The notes under the pieces: model-generated
Seen by the model: only the letters and a program-made list of their open reading frames with translations
The model's database searches: none
Told to the model about the DNA's origin: nothing
Translations under genes and position numbers: made by a program
Part shown: positions 1-8,919 of the stretch, in pieces
How the letters are laid out: every line of letters begins with the position of its first letter
Position numbering within the stretch: the stretch's first letter is position 1
Assembly: GCF_900107535.1 (NCBI RefSeq)
Contig: NZ_FNRA01000005.1
Coordinates: 310,001 to 374,000 of the forward strand
Source of the DNA: Pedobacter hartonius
GTDB lineage: Bacteria > Bacteroidota > Bacteroidia > Sphingobacteriales > Sphingobacteriaceae
DNA: 64,000 nucleotides
Direction: 5' to 3'

Positions 1-1
1 T

Positions 2-313
2 TTCTGTAAGGGCAGTTCAGTCTTCGCACCGATGATGGCTACTGCACAGCCGGACGTGATCTCGGTGGACTGGAATGCAGACCTGCTGAATATTAAACAA
101 AGCCTGCCTGCAGGTATAGCTGTTCAGGGAAATCTTGACCCGCATATCCTGTACGCTGATAAACCTGCGATTAAAAAAGCAGTCCTGCAGCTGATTGAAA
201 GAATGCGCGGCGAAAACGGATTTATCTTTAATCTGGGTCATGGTATTATGCCTGATATTCCTTTTGACAATGTGAAATACGCCATTGAACTGATCAAGGA
301 GTTCCGGTATTAA
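2..313 (+). CDS. hemE: Uroporphyrinogen decarboxylase, C-terminal part
   Basis: Partial gene cut by the left edge; 103 C-terminal residues are visible out of about 340 usual for the family. The enzyme decarboxylates the four acetate chains of uroporphyrinogen III to give coproporphyrinogen III in cytosolic heme synthesis. The visible part carries the family's late blocks: DVISVDW, then the QGNLDP block, and near the end FNLGHGI. The next gene, hemJ, starts 26 bases after the stop, so the two probably form one heme operon. Recognition rests on the C-terminal motifs only. Confidence 0.92.
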   Translation, partial: FCKGSSVFAPMMATAQPDVISVDWNADLLNIKQSLPAGIAVQGNLDPHILYADKPAIKKAVLQLIERMRGENGFIFNLGHGIMPDIPFDNVKYAIELIKEFRY

Positions 314-339
314 TTTGCTCATTAAATTTATGTGTTGAT

Positions 340-894
340 ATGGAGCCTTATTATCTTTATATTTTAGCATTACATATCATTTTTGTGGTCTGCTGGATGG
401 CAGGCCTTTTCTATATCGTCCGTTTGTTTGTCTATCATCAGGAGGCAAATGACCGTACGGAGATTGAACGTGATATTCTTCAGCGGCAATATATCATCAT
501 GGAGAAACGGTTATGGAATGTCATTACGGTTCCCGCAATGGTACTCACCTTACTTGCAGGAATAGTGATGGTGGCTATCCGTCCCGGATTACTTCATGCC
601 CCTTGGCTACCTATTAAACTGATATTTGTGGTTTTACTGGTGATCTACCATTTCATTTGTCAGCGCATCATGAAACAAATGAGGAGGGGCATTTTTAAAC
701 TGAGTTCTACACAATTTCGCTTGTGGAATGAGTTGCCTACGTTATTACTTGTAGCTATTGTATTCACCGTTGTACTTAAGAGCGCAATAGACTGGGTATA
801 TGGTATCGGAGGATTACTTGTCCTGGGTATCGTGCTCATGATCGCGGTAAAACTTTATAAAAACTACAGGAAGAAAAACGAGCTTAAACCATAG
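340..894 (+). CDS. hemJ: Protoporphyrinogen IX oxidase HemJ
   Basis: 184-residue integral membrane protein of the HemJ (CopD-like, formerly UPF0093) family, which oxidises protoporphyrinogen IX to protoporphyrin IX. Four hydrophobic segments are visible (about 5-30, 60-80, 90-108, 130-175). The conserved histidine (H12 in LALHIIFV) and lysine (K93 in LPIKLIF) known to matter in HemJ are both present. It begins at ATG 340, 26 bases after hemE, consistent with a heme operon; the ferrochelatase gene lies separately at 54.6 kb. Soluble HemG/HemY types are excluded by the topology. Confidence 0.88.
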   Translation: MEPYYLYILALHIIFVVCWMAGLFYIVRLFVYHQEANDRTEIERDILQRQYIIMEKRLWNVITVPAMVLTLLAGIVMVAIRPGLLHAPWLPIKLIFVVLLVIYHFICQRIMKQMRRGIFKLSSTQFRLWNELPTLLLVAIVFTVVLKSAIDWVYGIGGLLVLGIVLMIAVKLYKNYRKKNELKP

Positions 895-1011
895 GCTGAA
901 GGTAATACCACGCGGTCTGTAAGCACCTTAAATCTTCGTAAGTTTAATTTACAGAAAGTAATAAAATAAATTTATGCAGGTCTCCTAACAATTAAAGAAC
1001 AATATTTGCGA

Positions 1012-2148
1012 ATGAAAAAAGCTTTACTCATTTTAATCTTCATATTTGCAGGGTACCAGTTTAGTCGGGCACAATTTAACAACAGCGCCATTGAAAACAG
1101 GATTCGCCCCGACAGTAATGCTGTAGGTGAGGTACACTTCAATTTCTACAATTTCAATTACGTACGGGATTACGAATACTCAAACCAGTTTCATGACGGG
1201 TATACCTTATATGGTACACAACTGCAGCCCCAGCTGGTTTATTACGCGCATCCCAACCTGGCGATTATTGCAGGTGCATATATCCGTAAGGATTTTGGAG
1301 ATAACGGGGTCCATGATTCCAAACCGCTGTTTACCCTGAAGTATCATAAAAAAGACCTGACGCTGAATTTTGGTAGCCTTGAAGGGGGAATTCACCATGG
1401 CTATATAGAACAGCTTTGGGATTTTGAACGCCAGATCACTGATCCTATCCAATATGGTACGCAGCTGATCGTAGAAAAAGAGAAATGGAAACTGGATGCC
1501 TGGATCGCATGGCAAAAGCAGATCTACAGTCCGTCCCCGGTAAAAGAAGAAATTGTTGGCGGACTAACCGCTGAACGTTCATTGTGGCAAAACAATGGAT
1601 GGAAACTGAGCATCCCCGCGCAATTTCTCATCTTTCATAAAGGCGGGCAAATCGATACCTTAAAATCTATTCCACTGCAGACTTTGTTTAACGGCGCTAC
1701 AGGTTTAAAACTCCATAAAGAAGTAGGCGGAAACATTAAGGAAGTATATACAGATAACTATGTTGTTGGCTACAAGGATTTTTCCTCCAGCAAAGAACAA
1801 GCATATCAGGGCGGTTATGGACTGTGGTTCAATGCTGGAATGGATACCAAATGGGGTACCATCGTAGCTTCTTACTGGAAAGGCAATAACTTTCAGACCA
1901 TCAAAGGAATGCCTTTGTATGAATCTGTTTCTTCTACTTTGTATGATGCAGGCCATAAAGAAAGTAACCGGAGCATCCTGTTGCTGCGTTATGCTTATCA
2001 GCACGAATTGCTTCCCCATCTTTATCTGGATGTACGCGTAGAACCTCATGTTGACCTGGGAACATCCAGAACAGAACAGCTTCAGTTCCAGGGTTCCTTC
2101 TTCTTAACCTATAAACAGGATTTTAAATTGTTTAAGATAAAACAATAA
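1012..2148 (+). CDS. Conserved outer-membrane-type protein of unknown function
   Basis: 378 residues with a clear signal peptide (MKKALLILIFIFAGYQF, cleavage near SRAQ). The rest is rich in aromatic alternating strands (such as VHFNFYNFNYVRDY and LLLRYAYQHELL) and ends in a charged tail, as expected of an outer-membrane or periplasmic beta-rich protein. I do not recognise the family. ATG 1012 is preferred over TTG 1006 because it gives a textbook signal peptide. A near-consensus -7 box (AATATTTG, 1001-1008) stands only 3 bases before the ATG, suggesting a leaderless mRNA. A second beta-barrel-like gene follows 28 bases after the stop, probably in the same operon. Confidence 0.6.
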   Translation: MKKALLILIFIFAGYQFSRAQFNNSAIENRIRPDSNAVGEVHFNFYNFNYVRDYEYSNQFHDGYTLYGTQLQPQLVYYAHPNLAIIAGAYIRKDFGDNGVHDSKPLFTLKYHKKDLTLNFGSLEGGIHHGYIEQLWDFERQITDPIQYGTQLIVEKEKWKLDAWIAWQKQIYSPSPVKEEIVGGLTAERSLWQNNGWKLSIPAQFLIFHKGGQIDTLKSIPLQTLFNGATGLKLHKEVGGNIKEVYTDNYVVGYKDFSSSKEQAYQGGYGLWFNAGMDTKWGTIVASYWKGNNFQTIKGMPLYESVSSTLYDAGHKESNRSILLLRYAYQHELLPHLYLDVRVEPHVDLGTSRTEQLQFQGSFFLTYKQDFKLFKIKQ

Positions 2149-2176
2149 ATTCGTATAAATAATATATACATCAAGG

Positions 2177-2989
2177 ATGAAAAAGCTCTTAATCACCGTT
2201 TTACTGATCGGCGGAATAACTGGTGTGGTTTCTCAGGAAGCGATGGCACAGGAGGATACCACTATTAGCACCGCTACAGCCAGTACGGCTAAAAACTGGA
2301 AGTACAAGACGAGCCTCTCTTTCGGAGACGAGGATGACAGTGTAAAAATTACAAAACCACACCAAGGCCGTTTTATGGGCGGACTTACGCTCACAAGAGT
2401 AGATATTGGATTTTCAAGACTGATCGACAACGGAAGTTTTTCACTTTCGCCGCAAAATAAGTTTCTGGATTACAAGGACGCGAAGACCAGCACATTCTCT
2501 TTTGACGTGCTGTACTTTGGATACCGTTTTAATCCTAATTTTAAGATATATATTGCCGGTGGTTTCGACTGGACGCTGATCAGGCTGAAAAATAATATAA
2601 CCATTCAGCAGAATACTCCTGACCTTACTTATGTAGAGGAACCGGTCGATTTTAGTAAAAACAGGCTTTCCAGCAGCTATGTACATCTCCCGTTTAATTT
2701 TGAACTGCGCACAAAAGAAAATCAAAACGGGAAGAGGTTCTACTTTATTTTTGGCCCTGAAGTAAGCTTCCTGCTGAACGGTAAGGTGAAACAGATCAGC
2801 GATGAACGCGGTAAGCAAAAATTCAGGGATGATTATGATTTTCAGCGGGTACGTGTAGGCGGTACTGTCCGTCTCGGCTATGGCTGGATAGGATTGTTTA
2901 CCAAATATTACTTTAATGATGTGTTTGACAGCGTGCCACAGGAAGGACTGAAAAATATTTCTTTTGGTCTCACTTTTGGTCTCAACTGA
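2177..2989 (+). CDS. Putative outer-membrane beta-barrel protein
   Basis: 270 residues with an N-terminal signal peptide (MKKLLITVLLIGGITGVV, probable cleavage after AMAQ) followed by amphipathic strands such as FSFDVLYFGYRFN and FELRTKENQNGKRFYFIFG. It ends in ISFGLTFGLN, a terminal strand typical of Bacteroidota barrels of the PorT/OmpW-like sort. No specific family can be named. It follows the preceding membrane protein by 28 bases and is closed by a strong terminator at 3013, so the two genes are likely co-transcribed. Confidence 0.6.
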   Translation: MKKLLITVLLIGGITGVVSQEAMAQEDTTISTATASTAKNWKYKTSLSFGDEDDSVKITKPHQGRFMGGLTLTRVDIGFSRLIDNGSFSLSPQNKFLDYKDAKTSTFSFDVLYFGYRFNPNFKIYIAGGFDWTLIRLKNNITIQQNTPDLTYVEEPVDFSKNRLSSSYVHLPFNFELRTKENQNGKRFYFIFGPEVSFLLNGKVKQISDERGKQKFRDDYDFQRVRVGGTVRLGYGWIGLFTKYYFNDVFDSVPQEGLKNISFGLTFGLN

Positions 2990-3012
2990 TCTGTTAGATG
3001 CAAATGCAAGCC

Positions 3013-3043
3013 ACCTCAGTGCTAACCGCTCTGAGGTTTTTTT
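3013..3043 (+). terminator. Rho-independent terminator
   Basis: Stem ACCTCAG (3013-3019) pairs with CTGAGGT (3031-3037) and is followed by a run of seven T. It closes the two-gene membrane-protein unit at 1012-2989. Confidence 0.85.
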
Positions 3044-3093
3044 CTGTCAAATATTTCTATTCAGTGCCATTACACTAAATATTTGCTGTTGAA

Positions 3094-4101
3094 ATGTATC
3101 TTTACGCTGTGGACGAAAATATTATCAGCGTAAATAACTTAAGCAAACAGTATAAAACTGAGCAATTATCGGGTATCAGAAATATCAGCTTTACCATCAG
3201 GCGGGGAGATATCGTTGCCGTGATTGGTGAAAGCGGCAGTGGAAAATCTACACTCTTAAAATCAATCTTCGGTTTACTGCAGGTTGATGAAGGAGAGGTT
3301 TTATTTAATGGTAAACGGGTTTTAGGCCCCAACGAACAGCTGATTCCCGGGCATAAGGAGATGAGGATCGTCAGCCAGGATTTCTCCCTCAATATTTACG
3401 CAAAAGTTTACGATAATATCGCCTCGGTGCTGTCAAATACTGACGTCAGATCTAAACAGGAAAAGACCGAAAAAATGATGCAGCACCTGCACATTGAACA
3501 CCTGAGAAATAAAAAGATCACCGAATTGAGTGGGGGAGAGCAGCAGCGGGTAGCCATTGCACGGGCTTTAGTTACTGATACCAGCCTGTTGTTGCTGGAT
3601 GAACCTTTCAGCCAGGTAGATGCGCTGCTAAAAAATCAATTGCGTGCCGATATTAAGCGGATAGCGGCAGAAACGGGGGTTACAGTGGTTATTGTATCAC
3701 ATGATCCTGCGGATGGCCTGTTCCTGGGGAATCAATTGCTGCTGATCAAAGACGGCAGTCTGATCCAGGAAGGGGAACCTTCTTTCGTTTATAATCATCC
3801 TGAACATATCTATACGGCCCAGCTGCTGGGAAATGCTGTAGTACTCCGGGCGGCCGATGCCTTAAAATTAGGACTTTCCTCTGCAAAAGAATCCGTTGTC
3901 TTTTATCCCGAATGGGTAGAACTGAAGAGCGGCTGGAACAGTAAGCGCTATGAGGTGCAGGATGTCTATTATAAAGGATTTTATGAAGAACTCTTACTGG
4001 AAAGAAATGGAGTGATCATCAGGGCGATACAGCTGAACAGGGGAGAGCATAAAAAAAACGACCACGTTCAGGCGAACATCGGTCGTTTTCTCGAGTTTTA
4101 A
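3094..4101 (+). CDS. ABC transporter ATP-binding protein
   Basis: 335-residue ATPase subunit. Visible motifs in order: Walker A GESGSGKST (about 45-53), Q-loop (VSQDF), signature LSGGEQQRVAIARAL, Walker B LLLLDEPFSQVD, and H-loop VSHDP. About 100 residues follow the nucleotide-binding domain, including an FYPEWVEL segment, and resemble the C-terminal extension of PotA/CysA-type importers. No permease or binding protein is adjacent, so the transported substrate is unknown. The last codons overlap a terminator hairpin (see 4055-4093). Assignment to ABC ATPases is certain; the importer class is inference. Confidence 0.88.
   Translation: MYLYAVDENIISVNNLSKQYKTEQLSGIRNISFTIRRGDIVAVIGESGSGKSTLLKSIFGLLQVDEGEVLFNGKRVLGPNEQLIPGHKEMRIVSQDFSLNIYAKVYDNIASVLSNTDVRSKQEKTEKMMQHLHIEHLRNKKITELSGGEQQRVAIARALVTDTSLLLLDEPFSQVDALLKNQLRADIKRIAAETGVTVVIVSHDPADGLFLGNQLLLIKDGSLIQEGEPSFVYNHPEHIYTAQLLGNAVVLRAADALKLGLSSAKESVVFYPEWVELKSGWNSKRYEVQDVYYKGFYEELLLERNGVIIRAIQLNRGEHKKNDHVQANIGRFLEF
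4055..4093 (+). terminator. Terminator hairpin overlapping the end of the ABC ATPase gene
   Basis: AAAACGACC (4055-4063) pairs with GGTCGTTTT (4081-4089), with a nested GTTC/GAAC pairing inside and a T-rich tail. The hairpin lies within the last codons of the upstream gene. The A-run before it means it could also act on the minus strand. Confidence 0.6.
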
Positions 4102-4111
4102 TGTGATAAGA

Positions 4112-4522
4112 TTACAGAGAAGACGTAATTAAAACAATCTTAACTCTTGTTCTTGTAGTTGGGGTAATCGGGGTCAGGATGTTGTCGCCCGATGTTTGGA
4201 TGTACAATGTTACAAATCCCGGCCTGATTTCATAGCTATAAGCCTGTCCATCATAAACAAAAGGGATTTTCTCGTAAGTATTATCATCTTGTCTTGAAAT
4301 CATCAGAGATACATCATCATTCTCAAAGGTGTCTTCATCAAGTTCTGCAACAGGTATATCCACTGAAAGTGTATAGCCATTGTTACTTGGAATCCATTGT
4401 GACGGTGTAACATATTTTAAAACAGTCAGATTCGGAAGGGTATCATCCTGTACAAGTACTTCCTTTTTGCAGGAAGCAAGGCCTACGCAGGAAATTAATA
4501 ATAATAGTAGGTATTTCTTCAT
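4112..4522 (-). CDS. Small lipoprotein of unknown function
   Basis: 136 residues starting with a lipoprotein signal peptide whose lipobox is GLASC (MKKYLLLLLISCVGLASC), followed by Lys-Lys-Glu. The mature part is acidic and predicted beta-rich, ending in a strand rich in Thr and Val. No known domain is recognised. It is a single gene, convergent with the ABC ATPase; the AT-rich stretch 4523-4746 upstream presumably carries its promoter and that of the divergent cupin gene. Confidence 0.65.
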   Translation of the reverse strand: MKKYLLLLLISCVGLASCKKEVLVQDDTLPNLTVLKYVTPSQWIPSNNGYTLSVDIPVAELDEDTFENDDVSLMISRQDDNTYEKIPFVYDGQAYSYEIRPGFVTLYIQTSGDNILTPITPTTRTRVKIVLITSSL

Positions 4523-4746
4523 ATTGGTTTATTTATGATATAGCATCAATTATACTGCCATTTTCTAATGAATTAAGTATAAATATATACAATGATATAT
4601 TTCATTAGCCATATTTCGTGTTGTAATATATATTAAAGATATGAAATGCCGAATTTAAAACATTTTATTCCTGAATAATATTTTCGTTTTTATTTGTATT
4701 ACTGATTATATCATTGATATTTATAAACCAATTCTATTAATGCCTC

Positions 4747-5613
4747 ATGGAAGTACAAAGAAAATCAAACATCAGTTACCAGGAATTTATGGAAGAACAC
4801 CATAATCCCGGCATACCCCTAATATTTACTGATGCTACTAAAGTCTGGAAGGCGAATGGTCTTTTGACGCCTGACTGGTTTCGTGAAAACTATCCTGATA
4901 AACAAAGCGACGTCACAGATAAACTGACCGGGAAACCTTATACAATGACTGAAGTAATGGACATGGTGGAAAACAGCTCGGTTGAAAAACCTGCCCCATA
5001 CCCGCTGACGTTTAATATTTCACATGAAATCCCTGAAATGCTCGATCTCCTGCAGCCCCTTAGTCTGAATTATGCAAAACCAAACTGGCTGGAAGATAAG
5101 ACTTTTAAACGCGGAAACTGGGGCGGTATTATCGAGTTGTTCATCGGCGGGCCGGGAGGTAAGTTCCCCTATGTACACAAAGATTATTACCATCTGAGTG
5201 CCTGGATCAATCAGTTGTATGGCGAAAAGCGGTTCACTGTGTTCCCAAGAGGACAGGAAGAATTCCTCTATGCTACTGAAAAAAATCAATGGAGATCAGA
5301 GGTGAATATCTTTGAACCGGATTACGACAAACACCCCAAATTTAAACATGCAACTCCTGTCAGCTTTACCGTTGGGCCGGGAGAAACCTTATACATTCCA
5401 TTTGGGGTATGGCATTCGGCCTATTCACTTACCCCAACGATCTCGGTAGCTTTTGATCAGCTCAATGCCAAAAACTTTCCCGGATTTATGGAAGATGTCT
5501 GGTATTTTAAAAACCAGGAAAGCAGTAAGCCAAAAGCATTGGCTGCATATGCCTATGCACTGGCCGCAGGACTGGGCTGCAGGATCAAGAACAGCCTGGC
5601 TGCCTCAAAATAA
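4747..5613 (+). CDS. Cupin-like (JmjC/FIH-type) domain protein
   Basis: 288 residues resembling the Cupin_8 / factor-inhibiting-HIF group of Fe(II)- and 2-oxoglutarate-dependent oxygenases. The metal triad is visible: H144 and D146 in YVHKDYY and the distal H223 in FGVWHSAY. The GETLYIPFGVWH block is typical of these enzymes. Family members hydroxylate protein side chains or small molecules; the substrate here cannot be told. It is a stand-alone gene, followed by a terminator at 5625. The catalytic triad argues that it is an active oxygenase. Confidence 0.75.
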   Translation: MEVQRKSNISYQEFMEEHHNPGIPLIFTDATKVWKANGLLTPDWFRENYPDKQSDVTDKLTGKPYTMTEVMDMVENSSVEKPAPYPLTFNISHEIPEMLDLLQPLSLNYAKPNWLEDKTFKRGNWGGIIELFIGGPGGKFPYVHKDYYHLSAWINQLYGEKRFTVFPRGQEEFLYATEKNQWRSEVNIFEPDYDKHPKFKHATPVSFTVGPGETLYIPFGVWHSAYSLTPTISVAFDQLNAKNFPGFMEDVWYFKNQESSKPKALAAYAYALAAGLGCRIKNSLAASK

Positions 5614-5624
5614 ATCAATAAAAA

Positions 5625-5663
5625 GAGGCTGTGTCATGGAACAAATGGTCAGCCTCATTTTTT
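5625..5663 (+). terminator. Rho-independent terminator
   Basis: Stem GAGGCTG (5625-5631) pairs with CAGCCTC (5650-5656), followed by ATTTTTTT. It separates the cupin gene from the utilisation locus. Confidence 0.75.
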
Positions 5664-5757
5664 TCTCATGGATAGTTCAGATAATTTTAACTTAAGTTAT
5701 AAACCAGTATCTCTCCATTAATTAAGTTAGCAATGAATATTTTGATTTAACACATAA

Positions 5758-8700
5758 ATGAGAAGGCATCTACTATTGATCTTTTTTGTCTTCCTAAGCG
5801 GGAAGCTCTATAGCCAGCCTTACTATTTTAAGAGTTTTCAGGTCGAAAATGGATTGTCAAACAACTCTGTGATCTGTAGCCTGCAGGATAGCAGGGGCTT
5901 CATGTGGTTCGGAACCAAAGATGGATTAAACCGTTTCAATGGCTATCAGTTTAAGATATTCAAAAATGTTCAGGGCGATTCAAGGAGTTTGGGAGGAAAT
6001 TTTATCCATGCCTTACACGAAGATGATAGTGGGAAACTATGGGTTGGTACTGATCGGGGACTATATATATTTGATCAGGCAAACGAAACATTTAGCCGGG
6101 TAATGGCAGCACCGATTGAGGAGGTCAGGGACATAAAAATTGATCCCTATGGAAATGTGTGGTTCATTGACGGCCTGAGGTTATACCAATATGAGCCCCG
6201 AACTGCCCGGTTAACCGTATATCCTCCCGATAAATATTTTAATGCGACCGCACTATGTCTGGCCGGAGGTCAGATGTGGGTTTCAAGTGCCAAAGGTGAA
6301 CTGTACAAAATATATTCACAAAGAAAAGGATTCAGCAAAAGTACCTCCGTTTTCAGTAAAGATAAACCTGTAGCCTTCAAATTCATTGAGAGGGTCTATG
6401 ACGCCGGCAAGGGGCTGCTGCTCGTCAGCACCGTAAATAAAGGGGTAAAACTTTTTAATACGCATACTTTGTCCTATGAGAATCTACCGGTCATCAACGA
6501 GGACCGGACACAGGTATTTGTACGGGATATTATCCGTTCAGGAAAGGATGAATTCTGGTTGGCTTCTGAGTCTGGCGTTTTCATTTACAACCTGCACTCC
6601 AACCGGTATACGCATCTCAAAAAGCAGTATGCCAATCCCTTTTCATTATCAGATAATGCAACCTATACATTGTGCCGGGATAGAGAAGGGGGCATTTGGG
6701 TGGGCACTTACTTCGGAGGCGTCAGCCGCTATGCAAGTCAGTACAATACTTTTAAGAAATACTTTCCAAAAGCCGGAGAAAATGCGATAAGCGGCAACGC
6801 TGTCCGCGAGATTCAGGAGGACAACACTGGAAATATGTGGATTGGCACAGAGGATGGAGGATTAAACAAATTAAGCCCTGCAGGCAAATTTACCAGTTAC
6901 CAGACTTCAAATAAGCCTGGCGCGATATCCACCAATAACATACATGGGCTACTGGTGACGGGCGACACCATATGGGTAGGTACCTTTGAAAACGGACTGG
7001 ATCTTTTTAGTATCTCTACCGGTCGTGTTTTTAAACATTTTGACATGGGCGACAAATCCACGGGGTTAAAAAGTAATTTCATTTACCAGATCTTCCGGTC
7101 GAAAGATGGCACAATCTGGTTGGCGACGGGTCATGGTGTTTATACTTACAATTTTGCAAAGCAGCACTTTGATCGCTGCGAGGGACTACCCGACCTTTTT
7201 TATATTGAACTCTATGAGGATAGTCAGCACAATATCTGGGCGGGAACCTACCGTAATGGTGTATATATATACAATACGGTCAGCAAAAAATCGGCACGGC
7301 TCCGGGATATCCACAAGAATAGAGATATGATGGTAGATGAACGGATCAACGCGGTATTGGAAGACGCCAGCCATTCTATTTGGTTCGGAACAGAAAGGGG
7401 CTTATTTAAATTTGAAAAAGATAAAAAGCATATCAGGAGGTTTGACACGCAAACCGGATTCCCAAGTGATGTCATATACAGTATTTTTCCTGATCAGTAT
7501 CAAAGATTATGGATCAGCACTTCCAAAGGCCTGGTCTGTTTAGATCCCCTGACAAATAACTTTCGCGTCTTTACCACAGCAAACGGATTGCTAAGCGATC
7601 AGTTCAATTACCGTTCCCTATATGAAGATGCGGCTGGACGTGTCTATATGGGTAGTGTGAAAGGCATGATTAGTTTTGTTCCATTCTTAGACACCCAAAA
7701 GCACACCTCCCCTAATTATATAACCGGGCTTCAAATTGATAACCAGGAAGTTGAGTTACATGCATTGGGATCGCCACTTGAAAAGTCCATTATATTAACT
7801 GATACCTTATTATTAAATCATTCGCAATCATCGTTCAGCATCGATTTTGCTTCTTTAAGTTATACCTCAGCACCGAATACCCAGTACCGGTACCGGATGG
7901 AAGGATTGGATAACCGCTGGACAAATCTGGAGAGAAACCGGCGCGTATATTTTACCCGGTTATCACCGGGTATTTACAAATTCAGCTTCATGTCTGCAAA
8001 TTCCACCGGAGCATGGAGCAAAAAAGCTAAAACACTGACCATCATCATTTCGCCGCCGTTCTGGGCGAGTAAATGGGCCTTCGCTTTTTACCTGGTCTCG
8101 GCAGTTTTACTCCTATACTTTGCCATAACGAATTATATCAAAAAGATCAATAACCGCCATCAGAGAAAGATTTCGGTACTGAAGATGCAGCAGGAAAAAG
8201 AGGTATACGAATCCAAGATCGCATTCTTTACCAATGTTGCGCACGAAATACGTACTCCGCTCAGTCTGATCATCGCTCCTATGGAACGGGTCATCAAAGC
8301 TGCTGAAAACCTGCCCGCCATTCAGGGAAATCTTACCATTATGGAAAAAAATGCCAAACATCTCCTGGAACTGACTAACCAATTATTGGATTTCCGTAAA
8401 ACTGAAGCGAGGGGCTACGACCTTAACTTTGTCAGAACTGATATCAGGGAACTGCTCAATAGCGTTGTTATACGTTTCAACGATCTGGCCAACGAACGTG
8501 GCCTTGATTACAGGTTATTTCTGTCTGAAGATAACTTTATCGCCTATATTGACCGGGAAATATTTGCGAAAATCATCAGTAACCTGATTGACAATGCAGT
8601 TAAATATGCCGAAAGTAAAATAGACATACAGCTGGACCCTCCGGGTGCAGATAATGAAACGTTCAGTGTGCAGGTAAAAAGTGATGGCCTGCCGATTCCA

Positions 8701-8919
8701 AAAGACAAAAACGAAGAAATTTTTGAAGCATTTTATCGTCTTCAAAACAGCCGAAACGCTGTAGGCTCCGGACTGGGACTTTCCCTGTCGCGCTCGCTGG
8801 CAGAATTACACCGGGGAACCCTCATACTCCTGCCCCATGAGGTTCAAATGAATATTTTCCAGCTGACCCTACCGATTCACCAAAAAATTGAATTTAACGT
8901 TAAAGCAAGAATCTCATGA
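5758..8919 (+). CDS. Propeller-type sensor histidine kinase of the polysaccharide utilisation locus
   Basis: 1053 residues. Order: signal peptide, many Reg_prop repeats (about 20-690, each with motifs such as DSRGFMWFGTKDGLNRF) making two periplasmic beta-propellers, a Y_Y_Y domain (about 690-768), one membrane helix (about 773-795), a HisKA domain with phosphoacceptor H829 in NVAHEIRTPLS, and an ATPase domain with N-box NLIDNAVKYAE and G-box GSGLGLSLSRSLAELH. This is the sensor half of a hybrid two-component system (HTCS), which in Bacteroidota binds oligosaccharides in the periplasm and switches on the neighbouring SusCD genes. Unusually it stops after the ATPase domain; receiver and AraC domains are in the next gene, overlapping by 4 bases (ATGA). 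Confidence 0.93.
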   Translation: MRRHLLLIFFVFLSGKLYSQPYYFKSFQVENGLSNNSVICSLQDSRGFMWFGTKDGLNRFNGYQFKIFKNVQGDSRSLGGNFIHALHEDDSGKLWVGTDRGLYIFDQANETFSRVMAAPIEEVRDIKIDPYGNVWFIDGLRLYQYEPRTARLTVYPPDKYFNATALCLAGGQMWVSSAKGELYKIYSQRKGFSKSTSVFSKDKPVAFKFIERVYDAGKGLLLVSTVNKGVKLFNTHTLSYENLPVINEDRTQVFVRDIIRSGKDEFWLASESGVFIYNLHSNRYTHLKKQYANPFSLSDNATYTLCRDREGGIWVGTYFGGVSRYASQYNTFKKYFPKAGENAISGNAVREIQEDNTGNMWIGTEDGGLNKLSPAGKFTSYQTSNKPGAISTNNIHGLLVTGDTIWVGTFENGLDLFSISTGRVFKHFDMGDKSTGLKSNFIYQIFRSKDGTIWLATGHGVYTYNFAKQHFDRCEGLPDLFYIELYEDSQHNIWAGTYRNGVYIYNTVSKKSARLRDIHKNRDMMVDERINAVLEDASHSIWFGTERGLFKFEKDKKHIRRFDTQTGFPSDVIYSIFPDQYQRLWISTSKGLVCLDPLTNNFRVFTTANGLLSDQFNYRSLYEDAAGRVYMGSVKGMISFVPFLDTQKHTSPNYITGLQIDNQEVELHALGSPLEKSIILTDTLLLNHSQSSFSIDFASLSYTSAPNTQYRYRMEGLDNRWTNLERNRRVYFTRLSPGIYKFSFMSANSTGAWSKKAKTLTIIISPPFWASKWAFAFYLVSAVLLLYFAITNYIKKINNRHQRKISVLKMQQEKEVYESKIAFFTNVAHEIRTPLSLIIAPMERVIKAAENLPAIQGNLTIMEKNAKHLLELTNQLLDFRKTEARGYDLNFVRTDIRELLNSVVIRFNDLANERGLDYRLFLSEDNFIAYIDREIFAKIISNLIDNAVKYAESKIDIQLDPPGADNETFSVQVKSDGLPIPKDKNEEIFEAFYRLQNSRNAVGSGLGLSLSRSLAELHRGTLILLPHEVQMNIFQLTLPIHQKIEFNVKARIS

